Positions 30,627-41,141 of a stretch of 64,000 nucleotides of DNA are shown piece after piece (the first letter of the stretch is position 1; every line of letters begins with the position of its first letter). The notes below the pieces were generated by a model that was not told where the DNA came from, did not search any database, and saw nothing but the letters and a program-made list of their open reading frames with translations. Made by a program: the position numbers and the translations under genes. The DNA comes from Kluyveromyces lactis (lineage: Eukaryota > Ascomycota > Saccharomycetes > Saccharomycetales > Saccharomycetaceae), in contig NC_006041.1 in the NCBI RefSeq assembly GCF_000002515.2, positions 1,798,001 through 1,862,000 of the forward strand, in the 5' to 3' direction.

Positions 30627-31190
30627 ATGAACTGTATACCGAGCAGTCCGGTTCATGGCAGATATCACGAAGAAGATAGCGATTCCGATCTTGACAATGT
30701 CCAAAGTAACGATGGAAGAGCCGATTCTAATATCACTGATGAAATATTGGAAGAGCGAAAGCTCAAATATCAAAGGTACAAGCAACCGTTATCATCATCG
30801 TCCCCCATTAGAGACCTTATGAGAGAAAGAAGGAAGGGCAGACTACGGGAACTGGCAAGAGAGAAGAAGATCAATAGCTACAGAAACGACATGGAACAAT
30901 TCGTCATGGAACAAGAATACCTACGACACTTGCAAGACATGCAACAAGAAGCACAGAAACACGAGATACCGCCAGATGAGATTGATAGACTGGTAGAAGA
31001 TGAAGGAGAGGTCGTGAATAGTGCCGATGAACCCGCTATGTTGAATAATATTTCCACAAAGAGGGAGCCAAAACAGCTAAATGAGGATGAAGAGCTGATA
31101 CGGCTGATAGAACTGCAGGAAGAGTACGAATCCTTGATGGAGCAAGAACAACAGGAGCTCGAGGAAACCTTATCTGGCTTTAGCATATAG
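30627..31190 (+). CDS. RTT105: Probable Rtt105, RPA chaperone/import factor
   Basis: 187 residues from the ATG at 30627; the frame opens four codons earlier only with TTG. The protein is highly charged and predicted mostly helical, with a long Glu/Arg/Lys/Gln-rich central helix (about 60-125) and an acidic C-terminal helix. The N-terminus has SSPVHGRY, a short Ser-Pro motif. Assignment rests mainly on synteny (YER104W lies between SSA4 and NUP157) and on similar size (208 residues in S. cerevisiae). Rtt105 helps the RPA complex enter the nucleus and bind single-stranded DNA, and limits Ty1 transposition. Direct sequence identity was not verifiable by eye. Confidence 0.75.
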   Translation: MNCIPSSPVHGRYHEEDSDSDLDNVQSNDGRADSNITDEILEERKLKYQRYKQPLSSSSPIRDLMRERRKGRLRELAREKKINSYRNDMEQFVMEQEYLRHLQDMQQEAQKHEIPPDEIDRLVEDEGEVVNSADEPAMLNNISTKREPKQLNEDEELIRLIELQEEYESLMEQEQQELEETLSGFSI

Positions 31191-31696
31191 AGCAGCAGCT
31201 TCCACACATATATACGTACATAGTATTGTTACCCGGATATCACGTGATTCATTTTCTGTCTTTCCCACGTGACTTAAGGGTCAACGGCATCTCAAACCGT
31301 TTAAGGGGGGAACACTTTTGTTTTGTCATTTTCCAAACAGCAGAAAGGGTATAAAAAGGGAACACACGCGAAGATCAAAGCGGCGCATATCATCGATAAC
31401 TAAACAAAGAGCGTTTTTCTTAGCTACCCAGTAATCTGTTTGAGTTTTGCAAGAAAAGTGCAGTACAGTGCTATTACGTGCAAGTTTTTTTCTTGAGAGA
31501 GAGAAAGAACCAGAAAGACGGATAAAAAGAGACACAACACGATTCAAGAGTTGGAACAAATCAGCTAGACTTTTGAAAGTTAAGTTACAAACATCTTTTC
31601 GGGTTATTAGTTTGAAATAGAGACAGGAGAATATTTCAAGAGAGTTTGATTATTTTTATCGGTGTTACGTATTATAGGAGAGAGTTTTAAAACGCA
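31191..31696. promoter_or_regulatory. ATG8 upstream region with Reb1 and Cbf1 sites and TATA
   Basis: TTACCCGG at 31229-31236 (Reb1) is followed four bases later by CACGTG at 31241-31246 (Cbf1), with a second CACGTG at 31266-31271. TATAAAAAG lies at 31350-31358. That leaves a long, purine-rich 5' leader of up to about 300 bases before ATG8. Confidence 0.55.
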
Positions 31697-32071
31697 ATGA
31701 AATCTGCATTCAAATCTGAGTTCCCATTTGAAAAGAGAAAGGCTGAATCTGAAAGGATAGTGCAAAAGTTCCATAACCGTATTCCAGTGATCTGTGAAAG
31801 AGGTGGCAAATCGGATATTCCAGACATTGATAAACGCAAATATTTGGTGCCAGGAGATTTGACTGTTGGCCAATTTGTTTATGTAATTAGAAAGAGAATC
31901 AAGCTACCTGCTGAAAAGGCTATTTTCATCTTTGTCAATGATACTTTACCTCCAACAGCAGCTTTAATGTCTTCTATTTACCAACAACACAAGGATAAGG
32001 ACGGGTTCCTTTATGTATCCTATTCGAGTGAAAACACTTTTGGTGACGATGCCCTGTTTTCTGAGGAATGA
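31697..32071 (+). CDS. ATG8: Autophagy ubiquitin-like protein Atg8
   Basis: 124 residues. Atg8 is conjugated to phosphatidylethanolamine on forming autophagosomes and recruits cargo receptors. It begins [20 protein letters not shown], almost the S. cerevisiae sequence, and has the ubiquitin-like core with [17 protein letters not shown]. The conserved processing site is ENTFG with Gly116, after which eight residues (DDALFSEE) would be removed by Atg4; S. cerevisiae has only one residue (Arg117) there. Order ILS1-ATG8-NUP170 matches YBL076C-YBL078C-YBL079W. Confidence 0.98.
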   Translation: MKSAFKSEFPFEKRKAESERIVQKFHNRIPVICERGGKSDIPDIDKRKYLVPGDLTVGQFVYVIRKRIKLPAEKAIFIFVNDTLPPTAALMSSIYQQHKDKDGFLYVSYSSENTFGDDALFSEE

Positions 32072-32745
32072 GATTAAGTTAAACTTTCTTCCCTTTAAGT
32101 TTTCTTTTATGATTCCATTAGGTTGTTCTGCTTGATGCAAAACAAGTAACTAATGCACAATTTTGAACCAGATATTGTTGAAAAGATGATCTAAAAGAAA
32201 GAACCTGAATAACAATATTGAAGTGATGATAAGATGAAATGCATTGTCGAATGTCTACGATGCTATTATTTTCTATTCTTCCACACCTTTTGCTCTAGAT
32301 ATATACCGAAGCAGTATTTGAAATCTTTCTGATATGTTTTCCCTTCTATTTATCCTATTCTCATATTTCTAGCTGCAACAGTTCCCTAGATCTGGACAAA
32401 GCGTTGCTTATAATACCTGCTGATGAAGTCATATGTTGCCGTTCCATAATGAAATCTCTAGGCTTTTTTTTTTCACTTCGAAAGAGGTTCTTCATAAATA
32501 TACAATTTTATATACCTCTTCAGCAGATTGCAGGTCGAAATTCGGTTTAATATATTCTTTCCATAACCAAAGACTTATCGCAACATCATAAGAAAGCAAT
32601 ATTGATATTAGTTGTTTTGTTTATTAAGATTGGGGTGAAAATGTTATTTATCAATATAGTATACAAAGGGAAATAAACACCACAACAGACGTTTTAAACT
32701 AAAGCTGTTCTTTTTTTTACCATCTCGCTGAAAGGTTAGAGTAAC
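32072..32745. other. Convergent 3' region ATG8/NUP170
   Basis: 674 bp between converging genes, AT-rich with a T run near 32466-32474. No RNA gene or coding frame recognised. Confidence 0.45.
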
Positions 32746-35700
32746 TCAAAACACACTATCACCTGTGCGCTTTTTGTAATTTTCCAATGGGTCATTTTCA
32801 ATTGAATACTTGTCGAAGGAACGAATTTCTTCTAGTGGTATCAAATCTCTCAATTTTCTGTCAGAGTGATACCATTCTTTAATCAGCCAAACCATCTCTT
32901 GTTCGTAAATATCGTTGGAGCTGGTAGTTGTTTCAATTAAATCTTTGAGAACATGGTACATTCGGTCGTATGAGACGCCAGCTTGGATGAAAATAGATGC
33001 AATTGAACCTGCTTTGATGTGTTCTTTTGGAAGGTTCTCATATATTAGGCTACAGATGTGTGGGAATAAATCAACAACTGGGAACACAAATTCACTGGTA
33101 CGTACATTCTTACCAACACGAATCACTGTTGATGATGCTAGACTAATGAAAGTAGTGCTTTTTTCCAGTTCATCCGTAGCATTGTTCTCTGATAAATGTT
33201 CCTTGAAAGAACTGAAAAGCTCTTCCCATTTCGATATGATTTCCTCATGATTTCTAAAGTCACTGACTTTGAAAATGAGCAGACAAATTTCATAATAACT
33301 CAATGGTGCGGCAAAGTCATTATAAAGTTCAGTCACGGTCAAAATTTTGCCTTCAAGTTGTTGCAAGGCTTCATTTCTGACAGTCGAATCAATCCTGAGG
33401 TCATCCTTGAGAGCACGGACAATTTCATCTTGAATGCTTGCTACATCGACAACTTCTTTTATCATGCCAGATAATTGAATCATGGCTTGCCTTTGGCTTG
33501 GCGGAGAGACTCCATTACAGAAAACGTTAGCTCTTGACAAGTACTCAATTCTGTTTTGTAGAGGAATATCGAAATCCGAAATAGCTAATGAATACAGAAT
33601 TTGAGCTGCTTCCAAGAAATGCGATCTTTTGGATTGGTAAACCCAAAGAAGATTGGAAATTTCTAGGGATTTCGCTGCTTTTTCTTCTAAGTATGGTAGA
33701 ATAAAATCTGAGTCTAGCTGAAGAAGCTTTTCTTCAGACTTTTGCTGTACCAACCAATCATACATTTGATAATGGAATAATTTGTCGTTATATTTTAAAG
33801 TAACGTTGTAAACCTCATCGCGGGTTTTTTGAATATCTTGATTGTTAACATTTTCAGGCAGAGCAGCTAGTTGGTCAACTTTGATTAAAGTTTCGAACAC
33901 AATTTCATAGATCGAAACTCTAGCATTGTAGTATTTTTTCCTTTCATCGTGTTCCAAAGATCCATCTGCAACATATTGAAGTGCCAATTTACCCTTGTCC
34001 ATCGCATTGGCAATATTCAACAAAAATTCGACGGTTTTTGGGTAGTAATTAAGTTCCAACATGATACCTACAGCCTCTTTTATCTTATCTAAAGACACAT
34101 CATCAACTATTCTTTCAAATAACTTTGCTGCATTGGTTAGGTGATAGTTGAGTGTTTCTTGATCTCTGAGTCCTATTTCTTTTGCTTTTCTCAAGTGCTC
34201 GACAGCTCTAAAGCCAAGAACATCACCGGTGGAACAAAACGATCCACAGCGTTCTTGAAGTGCAGTAGCGATGTATTCAATAGATCCACCTTTTGTAATA
34301 CTTCTGTTGATGATTGAGGAGAGAATCTCTCTTATTAAATTTTTGGTTTGTTCATTGGGATTGAAAATATCCTTGAATTTCAACTTGCTTAAGTCGTATT
34401 GAATATCGAAATTCAAGTACTTCATAATGTCAACAAATGCTAAGTATTGCCCTTCGTAACCATCTACTTCACTCTCTTCGAATAGTACGTTCAAAAATGA
34501 AAGTGACTCCTTTATGGATTGAAGGAGTTTGATAACTGCGTTCATAGCAACATTTTCTGCCTGATGCGCAACATCTTCTCCTTTATCCACCACCTTTTCT
34601 CCATTAATTGGAGAAATATTAGTGATTGTTGTAATTGAATTACCATATGATTGGAAGAACTCGTTTAAAATCATTACTGAGGATAGATAATATTCGATAT
34701 CACCTCTTGATACAACGATTTTTGTAATAATATTATCACCTTTAATTGAACTCTTCATCACTGAATTATCCGGATTAATTTTTACATGGGGATCGAGTTG
34801 GAAAATATCTTTATCCCATATGTCTCTAAATAATCTGGCAATCAACAGAGCGGTACCGTAGAATCTAGCGGACAAGATGACATCATCAAGGTTGAAATTA
34901 TTTGCACCAGATACATTTGGTGTCGAAAGAGTATTGGCAGTTTTGCTTAATTCAGTAGAGCTTTTTTGTGGGGTCATCAAATTCAGTGATGGTTTACCTA
35001 GTAGTGTTGATACCGCACTGTTCGCGTATTTGTTGTATGTTGGTTTGATTTCCACAACATTAGGTATACCTACAGTGAAAAGAGTTAACGCATTGGATCT
35101 CAAAGACTCTGACTTATTGAATTTACAAGTGACAAATAAAGCAGATGAGCAGGTTTCGACTAACCCATAATTTACAATGAAGGGCAGCGGGTTGTTAATT
35201 AAGGACTCCAAGATCTGGTCTGGGTTACGGTATTTATAGATTTCCACAGATGTATTTGTTAAAACGGCAACCTTCAATGGTTCTACACTGTACTGAGTTG
35301 CAAAAGCATTGGCATAGCCCTCTGGCTTATTGGCACCGTTGAACAAAGAGGATATGGGGATAACTTCTCTTACTGGGGCGGTGGTATCCAAAAATACAGA
35401 ATTTTCGACGTAGCGACCGTGATTCTTCAAAATACCATAATCTGGTACACTGACAAAGAGCTTATGTTGTATTGGAGTGTTTTGAACAGTTGCTACAGGT
35501 GTTCCCATAGTTCCCAATGTTTGTTCCGCTGGATGTTTTGTAACAGCAGAAAAGAAAATGCCAGGTGAAATAATTGACGAAGCTTTCGAGCTTTCAAGTA
35601 ACACTGACGATTTTTTCTGGTATTTCAACTGTACAGATTCCATACTGTTGAGGGAAGAATAGAAGGGTGTAAGTTTTCTAGTTTGTTGCTGCTGCTGCTG

Positions 35701-37104
35701 TTGTAACTCAATTTCTATGGTTTCTGGACTGACAGAACTTGGTGGGAACTTGATGGATTCTAATCTTAAAGCTTCTACGCTACCAGAATTAACAGAACCA
35801 TTGAAATATAACCTAACACCGCCAATTGTGATAGCTACCAAAAATAAATTGTTATTCTCTTCTTTCGAAACCACCTCTACTTTAACTATTTTCAAATATT
35901 TGTTACCCAAGATAGCAGCTCCTCTAGCCGGAGTCGTTCCCATGATACGTTTAATATAAGAGGGTTCGATTGTAGTTGGTCCATCTAAGGATTTACCATT
36001 AATCTTATAAGCTCGGATGACTGATTTTGATGATAATGAGTACAAAATACCACGCGATTGGTCTACAGTCAAATGTGTAATGTATTCTTGTGCATACTTT
36101 GAATCTTCTTCAAATAAAGATTGTACAAGTGCCGAGCCTGGAATCTTGGAGAAAATATTTGTGGGGAGTAAACTCAAAAGAGCAGACTGTGTCAAACAAA
36201 GTTTGCTGCATTTATTGTTAAACCAATCTTCTGAAGATGAATATTGAAGTTCCCAAATGTTGGTCCCATTGCTGTTACCAGAAAAGAAGATTTGTCCTGT
36301 TTTCTCATAATAAACGATTTCATGTACATCCAATCCATGAACAGAAACGCTCATCCCTGTGTTGAAGATATTGAACGAGCCGCTGATTCTGTCATAAGAA
36401 ATTGCGAGTATGTATATGTCAAAAGGAGTTGTTATCAATAACAAGTGGTTGATTGATTCCACGAATGTATCAGGTTTCGGTTTCACTAGGGCAACTTGTA
36501 ATATGGTATGCTTGATGTCATCTATTGATTGGAAATCTGAAGGGTTATTATAATGCCAGAGGATCAACTTGCTATCAACAGTGATCCAACAACGTTCAAT
36601 ATCGGGAAATAAACCCATATTTGTTTTGATTTCAGCAGTAGATACTTGCTGCAAAATTTCATCTGGTATGTTAATCACATTAAGTCTTTCAAACGGAGTA
36701 AATGGGCCTAATCCACCAACTTCCTTGGAAAAATTGTAGTTAACCCCATTATTGTAGTACGATCTTTCATCCAGTACCGGGGTACTAATGTCACGACGCA
36801 ACAAATGATCAATGTATTGAGAGGCAAGATTCAGAGGATTTGCAGCACCAAGACCCGTTACCTTAATATGCTCATGTGAAGCATTAAAGTTCAGTGGGTT
36901 TACTGTGTTGCCGTTTAAACCTGAAATTACGTTTGTCATATTAGCACCGTACGTTCCTATAGTACCGTCTGATCCTTGTTGTTGAGGCACCAAAGAGGTA
37001 TTGCCAATTCCATTCATCGGTAGCCCGTTGACATTGGCAGACGGGTTGGCAAAGTTTGCATTGCCATTCCAATTGCTTTTCAACGGCGTAGAATATATTG
37101 ACAT
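32746..37104 (-). CDS. NUP170: Inner-ring nucleoporin Nup170/Nup157
   Basis: 1452 residues, between S. cerevisiae Nup157 (1391) and Nup170 (1502); homologue of vertebrate Nup155. Structural subunit of the nuclear pore inner ring that binds membrane and Nup53/Nup59. An Asn/Gly-rich N-terminus is followed by a beta-propeller (about 150-500; landmarks FTPFERLNVINIPDEILQQ and the repeated ITTPFDIYIL and GQIFFSGNSNGTNIWELQY segments). The C-terminal half is an alpha-helical solenoid (REYL-type helices, LSRANVFCNG). A short run of Gln (about 470-476) interrupts the propeller region. One gene represents YBL079W and YER105C. Confidence 0.95.
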   Translation of the reverse strand: MSIYSTPLKSNWNGNANFANPSANVNGLPMNGIGNTSLVPQQQGSDGTIGTYGANMTNVISGLNGNTVNPLNFNASHEHIKVTGLGAANPLNLASQYIDHLLRRDISTPVLDERSYYNNGVNYNFSKEVGGLGPFTPFERLNVINIPDEILQQVSTAEIKTNMGLFPDIERCWITVDSKLILWHYNNPSDFQSIDDIKHTILQVALVKPKPDTFVESINHLLLITTPFDIYILAISYDRISGSFNIFNTGMSVSVHGLDVHEIVYYEKTGQIFFSGNSNGTNIWELQYSSSEDWFNNKCSKLCLTQSALLSLLPTNIFSKIPGSALVQSLFEEDSKYAQEYITHLTVDQSRGILYSLSSKSVIRAYKINGKSLDGPTTIEPSYIKRIMGTTPARGAAILGNKYLKIVKVEVVSKEENNNLFLVAITIGGVRLYFNGSVNSGSVEALRLESIKFPPSSVSPETIEIELQQQQQQQTRKLTPFYSSLNSMESVQLKYQKKSSVLLESSKASSIISPGIFFSAVTKHPAEQTLGTMGTPVATVQNTPIQHKLFVSVPDYGILKNHGRYVENSVFLDTTAPVREVIPISSLFNGANKPEGYANAFATQYSVEPLKVAVLTNTSVEIYKYRNPDQILESLINNPLPFIVNYGLVETCSSALFVTCKFNKSESLRSNALTLFTVGIPNVVEIKPTYNKYANSAVSTLLGKPSLNLMTPQKSSTELSKTANTLSTPNVSGANNFNLDDVILSARFYGTALLIARLFRDIWDKDIFQLDPHVKINPDNSVMKSSIKGDNIITKIVVSRGDIEYYLSSVMILNEFFQSYGNSITTITNISPINGEKVVDKGEDVAHQAENVAMNAVIKLLQSIKESLSFLNVLFEESEVDGYEGQYLAFVDIMKYLNFDIQYDLSKLKFKDIFNPNEQTKNLIREILSSIINRSITKGGSIEYIATALQERCGSFCSTGDVLGFRAVEHLRKAKEIGLRDQETLNYHLTNAAKLFERIVDDVSLDKIKEAVGIMLELNYYPKTVEFLLNIANAMDKGKLALQYVADGSLEHDERKKYYNARVSIYEIVFETLIKVDQLAALPENVNNQDIQKTRDEVYNVTLKYNDKLFHYQMYDWLVQQKSEEKLLQLDSDFILPYLEEKAAKSLEISNLLWVYQSKRSHFLEAAQILYSLAISDFDIPLQNRIEYLSRANVFCNGVSPPSQRQAMIQLSGMIKEVVDVASIQDEIVRALKDDLRIDSTVRNEALQQLEGKILTVTELYNDFAAPLSYYEICLLIFKVSDFRNHEEIISKWEELFSSFKEHLSENNATDELEKSTTFISLASSTVIRVGKNVRTSEFVFPVVDLFPHICSLIYENLPKEHIKAGSIASIFIQAGVSYDRMYHVLKDLIETTTSSNDIYEQEMVWLIKEWYHSDRKLRDLIPLEEIRSFDKYSIENDPLENYKKRTGDSVF

Positions 37105-37742
37105 CTGTCCTGTCTTGCCGATACACTGTTAGCTCAAGTCTATACCCTATTTCCGAAATTCAAAAAAGACAAGTACACAGATACAGTAAAGCAAAATTTT
37201 ATGCTGAGCAATCAGTTAACCAATTGGACAAAGTGCCCTTAGAGAAACATAACTGTTAGACCTGGTTCTGCAAGGTAGATTTAGAACATCATCTTTATTT
37301 GTTTATTCAGAGAACCAAAGAAAAAAATTTGAAAATGATTACCCGGAACTGGTGATCTAAACTGGAACATGATAGTGAACTCATAAAGGCCAACAATACC
37401 ATTACAGTTCGACAGATCAACTTTATTCTAGTTGCAAAGCATTCAGTTTCTTGATTTCACCCATAAGAAACATCCAGTGTATGTTTTCATGTGATACGTG
37501 ACGATATATATTAGTATTAGCAACTATGGGTACTTTATCATGTTCATTTATTTTGACACTTTTGTGACAAAATGTCAATAAATTGGTACTATAGGTAATG
37601 GAATATAAAAGATGATACCAGAAACCTTGGGTCCTGATTATAAGTTCAAAATTAAGTAAATTATCAATTAAATCTCCTGCTTTGAAAAGTACTACCCGGC
37701 AATTTTCCTATAGAAAAGCGTTCGCTCAAACAGAAGGCAAAA
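37105..37742. promoter_or_regulatory. Divergent promoter region NUP170-MAM1
   Basis: A Reb1-type TTACCCGG at 37339-37346 lies in this spacer, and a TATAAAA at 37604-37610 lies about 135 bp before the MAM1 ATG. I did not see a clear URS1 or Ndt80 site that would mark a meiotic promoter. Confidence 0.45.
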
Positions 37743-38678
37743 ATGGTCGGAAAGCTTAGAAGAAAGATCCCATTGGATAACCAAGATGTTAATACCCAGC
37801 CGGCGAAAAGGATGTGCTTAAAAAAAAATATCCTATTGGAAGATTTGAATAAGGAGAATATTCCGATTGAAATACCTTACTTAAACGAAAGCCCTCAATC
37901 AGCTAGCAGCAGCCTTACAGGGGTTTTGAACTTACATCTCGAAAAACAATCTCCACAACGCAAAAGGCTGTCCACCAATATAGAGACGGACACTGTGTTA
38001 GATACGAAAAAGCAAGAAGTTTTGACTTCTTTAAAGTTAGAAGAATTACAAGATAATTTTAAGGACCTTGAAAGAAGATTAAGCATTCAAAATCGTGATT
38101 ATTTCATCAAAGACGCTCACTATTCAGATGAAGATTTGACGAAGTGTAGAACTAATTTTTTGTTTGAATTGGAATGCTTACCAAACTTGAGCTGGTCTCA
38201 AAAAGGTAACCTTCGAACTGCTAGCTATATTCCGTCAGTGTACCAAAAGTTGGACCCAAATTGGTATTTTTCACAGGCGTTTTCAATTGATGATTTTACC
38301 AACTTGCCTGAATCAGTTAAGCCATTCTATATATTAAACCCAATGAATGAAGTACCAGAGTGCAATAACCAACAAATTGAACCAGTTGGACCGGAAAAGG
38401 CAACTGTGCATATTGAAAACATCGAACCTCTTTCTAAAATGATACCCAGCTCCAAATTAAAATTCCGTGCTAAGTCGTGTGCTTTTGATGAAGATATTGA
38501 TTGCCAACTGTTGTTTAAGCAGAAAATTTCAGATTGTAACTATTACGAAGACGAAGTTGATCAAATATCACTACCAGATAGTTTGGATCACTGTAGATCT
38601 GTTAAGAAAAAGGTTACGGACGGAAAGAAATCTTTGAACAGAAACTCTATTCTATTCCACACCGATAAAAGGAACTAG
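37743..38678 (+). CDS. MAM1: Probable monopolin subunit Mam1
   Basis: 311 residues, against 302 in S. cerevisiae Mam1. Mam1 joins Csm1, Lrs4 and casein kinase Hrr25 at kinetochores so that sister chromatids attach to the same pole in meiosis I. The assignment rests on position (YER106W, between NUP157 and GLE2, plus strand), matching size and the absence of any other family signature. Visible features: a basic N-terminus, a KEN box at 37-39 (LNKENIP), a predicted helix around 85-115, and a conserved-looking block with FLFELECLPNLSWSQKG, as expected of a small, fast-evolving linker protein. Confidence 0.75.
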   Translation: MVGKLRRKIPLDNQDVNTQPAKRMCLKKNILLEDLNKENIPIEIPYLNESPQSASSSLTGVLNLHLEKQSPQRKRLSTNIETDTVLDTKKQEVLTSLKLEELQDNFKDLERRLSIQNRDYFIKDAHYSDEDLTKCRTNFLFELECLPNLSWSQKGNLRTASYIPSVYQKLDPNWYFSQAFSIDDFTNLPESVKPFYILNPMNEVPECNNQQIEPVGPEKATVHIENIEPLSKMIPSSKLKFRAKSCAFDEDIDCQLLFKQKISDCNYYEDEVDQISLPDSLDHCRSVKKKVTDGKKSLNRNSILFHTDKRN

Positions 38679-39057
38679 TTAGAAACAATAATTATGGCTG
38701 TTCGAAAACCAAGATAATTCTGAAACGGTGTATAATATTTATGAAAAATGTATAAAACAGAATAAGGCAAACAAAGCTCAAACTATCCAAATACACTGTG
38801 TGCACAAGTTATGTCACTTTCAATCGTCAGTTAAATAAATCTGTCATCGTGCTTATGGCACATTTTCTAAGGTTCGGGTAAAAAACATGAAATTTGAATT
38901 AACAGAAGCAATGAACATGAATATAAAGACAAACATACTTGACAAAAGAACGGCTTTTAGGCGCTGTGTGTTAGTGATTTTACCAACTGCTTATTAGCTG
39001 TTTTTGAATTTCTAGTGGGTGTTATACTACTGAGTGATAAGCTATAAATAACCAGAA
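38679..39057. other. Spacer MAM1-PET112
   Basis: 379 bp AT-rich spacer. Nothing specific recognised. Confidence 0.4.
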
Positions 39058-40677
39058 ATGTTGGTGTTTAGAAGGAACTATGCTAAGAGGAATACTGGTT
39101 CCAAATTCAAAATTCTTCCTGAGTATAAGTTAAAATGCGGACTTGAAATCCATACTCAACTGAATACAGACAATAAGCTTTTTTCAATGTCAACTAACAG
39201 CCCGTTTGCAGATGTGGATAAGCCAAACTATCATACATCGTATTTCGATGTTTCGATACCCGGAACACAACCAATACTCAACTTGCAGGCAGTTCTATTT
39301 GCATTGAAGTTATCGCTAGCATTACGATGCAAGGTCAGTCTAAACTCACATTTTGACAGAAAACATTACTTCTATGGTGATCAACCATTGGGCTATCAAA
39401 TCACACAACATTACAATCCTTTCTCAAGTAAAGGTAAACTACGATTGTACAAAGATTTAGACTCTATTGAAGAGGCTTTCAAAGACATATCTGTCATTCA
39501 GTTACAGATAGAACAGGATACAGGTAAATCTGTATATAACTCTACTGACTCCAATACAAAAATCGACTTAAATCGTTCGAATGTGCCATTGATCGAAATG
39601 GTGACTGAACCCGATTTTACAGACCTAAAACAGATAAGAGCTTTCATCAAGAAATATCAAAACCTTGTCAGACATTTGAAGATATCTACAGGTGACCTTG
39701 AAACGGGCGCGATGAGGGTTGATGTAAATCTTTCTATTAATGATTACGCCAGAGTAGAGTTGAAGAATTTACCAAATACTAGCTCAATCACTAATGCTAT
39801 CAAATACGAATACAATAGACAAGTTAACATGATAGAAAAAGGCGAAGGTGACCAACTCAAACACACAGAAACTAGGGGATGGACAGGTTCGGAAACTGTT
39901 AAACTCAGAACTAAGGAAAGTATCATAGACTACAGGTATATGCCGGATCCAGAACTACCAAATATTCTTTTAACCAATGAAATAGTTGAAGGAGTAGAAA
40001 AGACAATTCCAACGTTACCAGACGATACCTGTATGATGTTAATGCAAGAGCCCTACGGTCTAACTTTAAAAGATGCAAAAATTCTCACAATCAATAGTAA
40101 TGGCCATGATGATTTGTATTCCCATGATGAATTAAGAGCATGCTATTTTAGTACATTTGATGCATATCACTCATTATGCAAGAAACAAAACGAAGAGTTC
40201 GTGAGAAAACTACCTGCAAATTGGATAATTCATGAACTTTTGGGAAACCTAAACAAGATGGAAATTCCTCTCATCAAAGTTTCCCATATTCTACCTCCGG
40301 AGAAATTTGCTGAATTACTCTTGCTAATCTCTAAGAAAACCATCAGCAACGCCAGTGGTAAGCTTTTATTATCGCATATTTTGAATTCCTTTAAGGAGAA
40401 CTCTTTTGTGGCTTCTGAGCCAATAAATTTCAATGCTCTAATTGAGGAATTTGAGCTACATGCAGTCTCAGATGTTGGTTCGGAAGAGCTCGAATTAATT
40501 TGTGAAAGTATAATTACCGAACTCAACAATAACAAAATGATTGAAGATATTAAATCTGGTAAGAAGAAAAATTCTATTAAGTTCCTTGTCGGTCAGGCCA
40601 TGAGGATATCTCAAGGTAGAATACAAGCTCAAGAATTCGAAATTACTTTCAAAAGACTTCTTGGTGTTGAACCGTGA
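39058..40677 (+). CDS. PET112: Mitochondrial glutamyl-tRNA(Gln) amidotransferase subunit B (GatB)
   Basis: 539 residues, against 541 in S. cerevisiae Pet112. With Her2 (GatA) and Gtf1 (GatF) it converts Glu-tRNA-Gln to Gln-tRNA-Gln in mitochondria. A short basic N-terminus (MLVFRRNYAKRN) fits a matrix presequence. Family motifs are GLEIHTQLNT, the HFDRKHYFYGDQPLGYQITQ block with metal ligands, LIEMVTEPDF, GAMRVDVNLSI and the YRYMPDPELP motif. The C-terminal YqeY-like tail domain is present. YBL080C follows NUP170 and ATG8 in S. cerevisiae. Confidence 0.97.
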   Translation: MLVFRRNYAKRNTGSKFKILPEYKLKCGLEIHTQLNTDNKLFSMSTNSPFADVDKPNYHTSYFDVSIPGTQPILNLQAVLFALKLSLALRCKVSLNSHFDRKHYFYGDQPLGYQITQHYNPFSSKGKLRLYKDLDSIEEAFKDISVIQLQIEQDTGKSVYNSTDSNTKIDLNRSNVPLIEMVTEPDFTDLKQIRAFIKKYQNLVRHLKISTGDLETGAMRVDVNLSINDYARVELKNLPNTSSITNAIKYEYNRQVNMIEKGEGDQLKHTETRGWTGSETVKLRTKESIIDYRYMPDPELPNILLTNEIVEGVEKTIPTLPDDTCMMLMQEPYGLTLKDAKILTINSNGHDDLYSHDELRACYFSTFDAYHSLCKKQNEEFVRKLPANWIIHELLGNLNKMEIPLIKVSHILPPEKFAELLLLISKKTISNASGKLLLSHILNSFKENSFVASEPINFNALIEEFELHAVSDVGSEELELICESIITELNNNKMIEDIKSGKKKNSIKFLVGQAMRISQGRIQAQEFEITFKRLLGVEP

Positions 40678-41141
40678 TTACATTCCTTCGCTAACATGTC
40701 CACACTATCATCCATGTAAATACAGAATAGATAAGTTCATAATGAACATACTACGATCCAAAACTATTTTAAGATTATTCAAAGGATAATTCACCGAAAT
40801 ACCTTTTAACTACCTGACTAATATGAAAGTATATACCATTTATAAAATTTCCTTACTATAAACCTTGTATACCAAGTGTGTAGAACCATTCTACAAATAC
40901 TGAATAAAAATATTAGGGTACCCATACCATTGAAAAGAAAAATTAGGCAGTCACCTTCTTAAGGTAATTGCAACAATAAACAAAATCCAGGTTTGGAAGA
41001 AATGAAGAAATAGAAACTTCAGGCTATAATTAGAGGGGAACCGAACTTACAATGTACAGTTTTTCGGAAAGATGAAACTACTCATGGGTTGTGTAGTTGC
41101 ATTAGTGGAATATCGCATAAATTTCGAAACGTTGAAATTCT
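40678..41141. other. Convergent 3' region PET112 / YBL081W-like gene
   Basis: 464 bp of AT-rich sequence between converging genes. No gene or repeat recognised. Confidence 0.45.
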
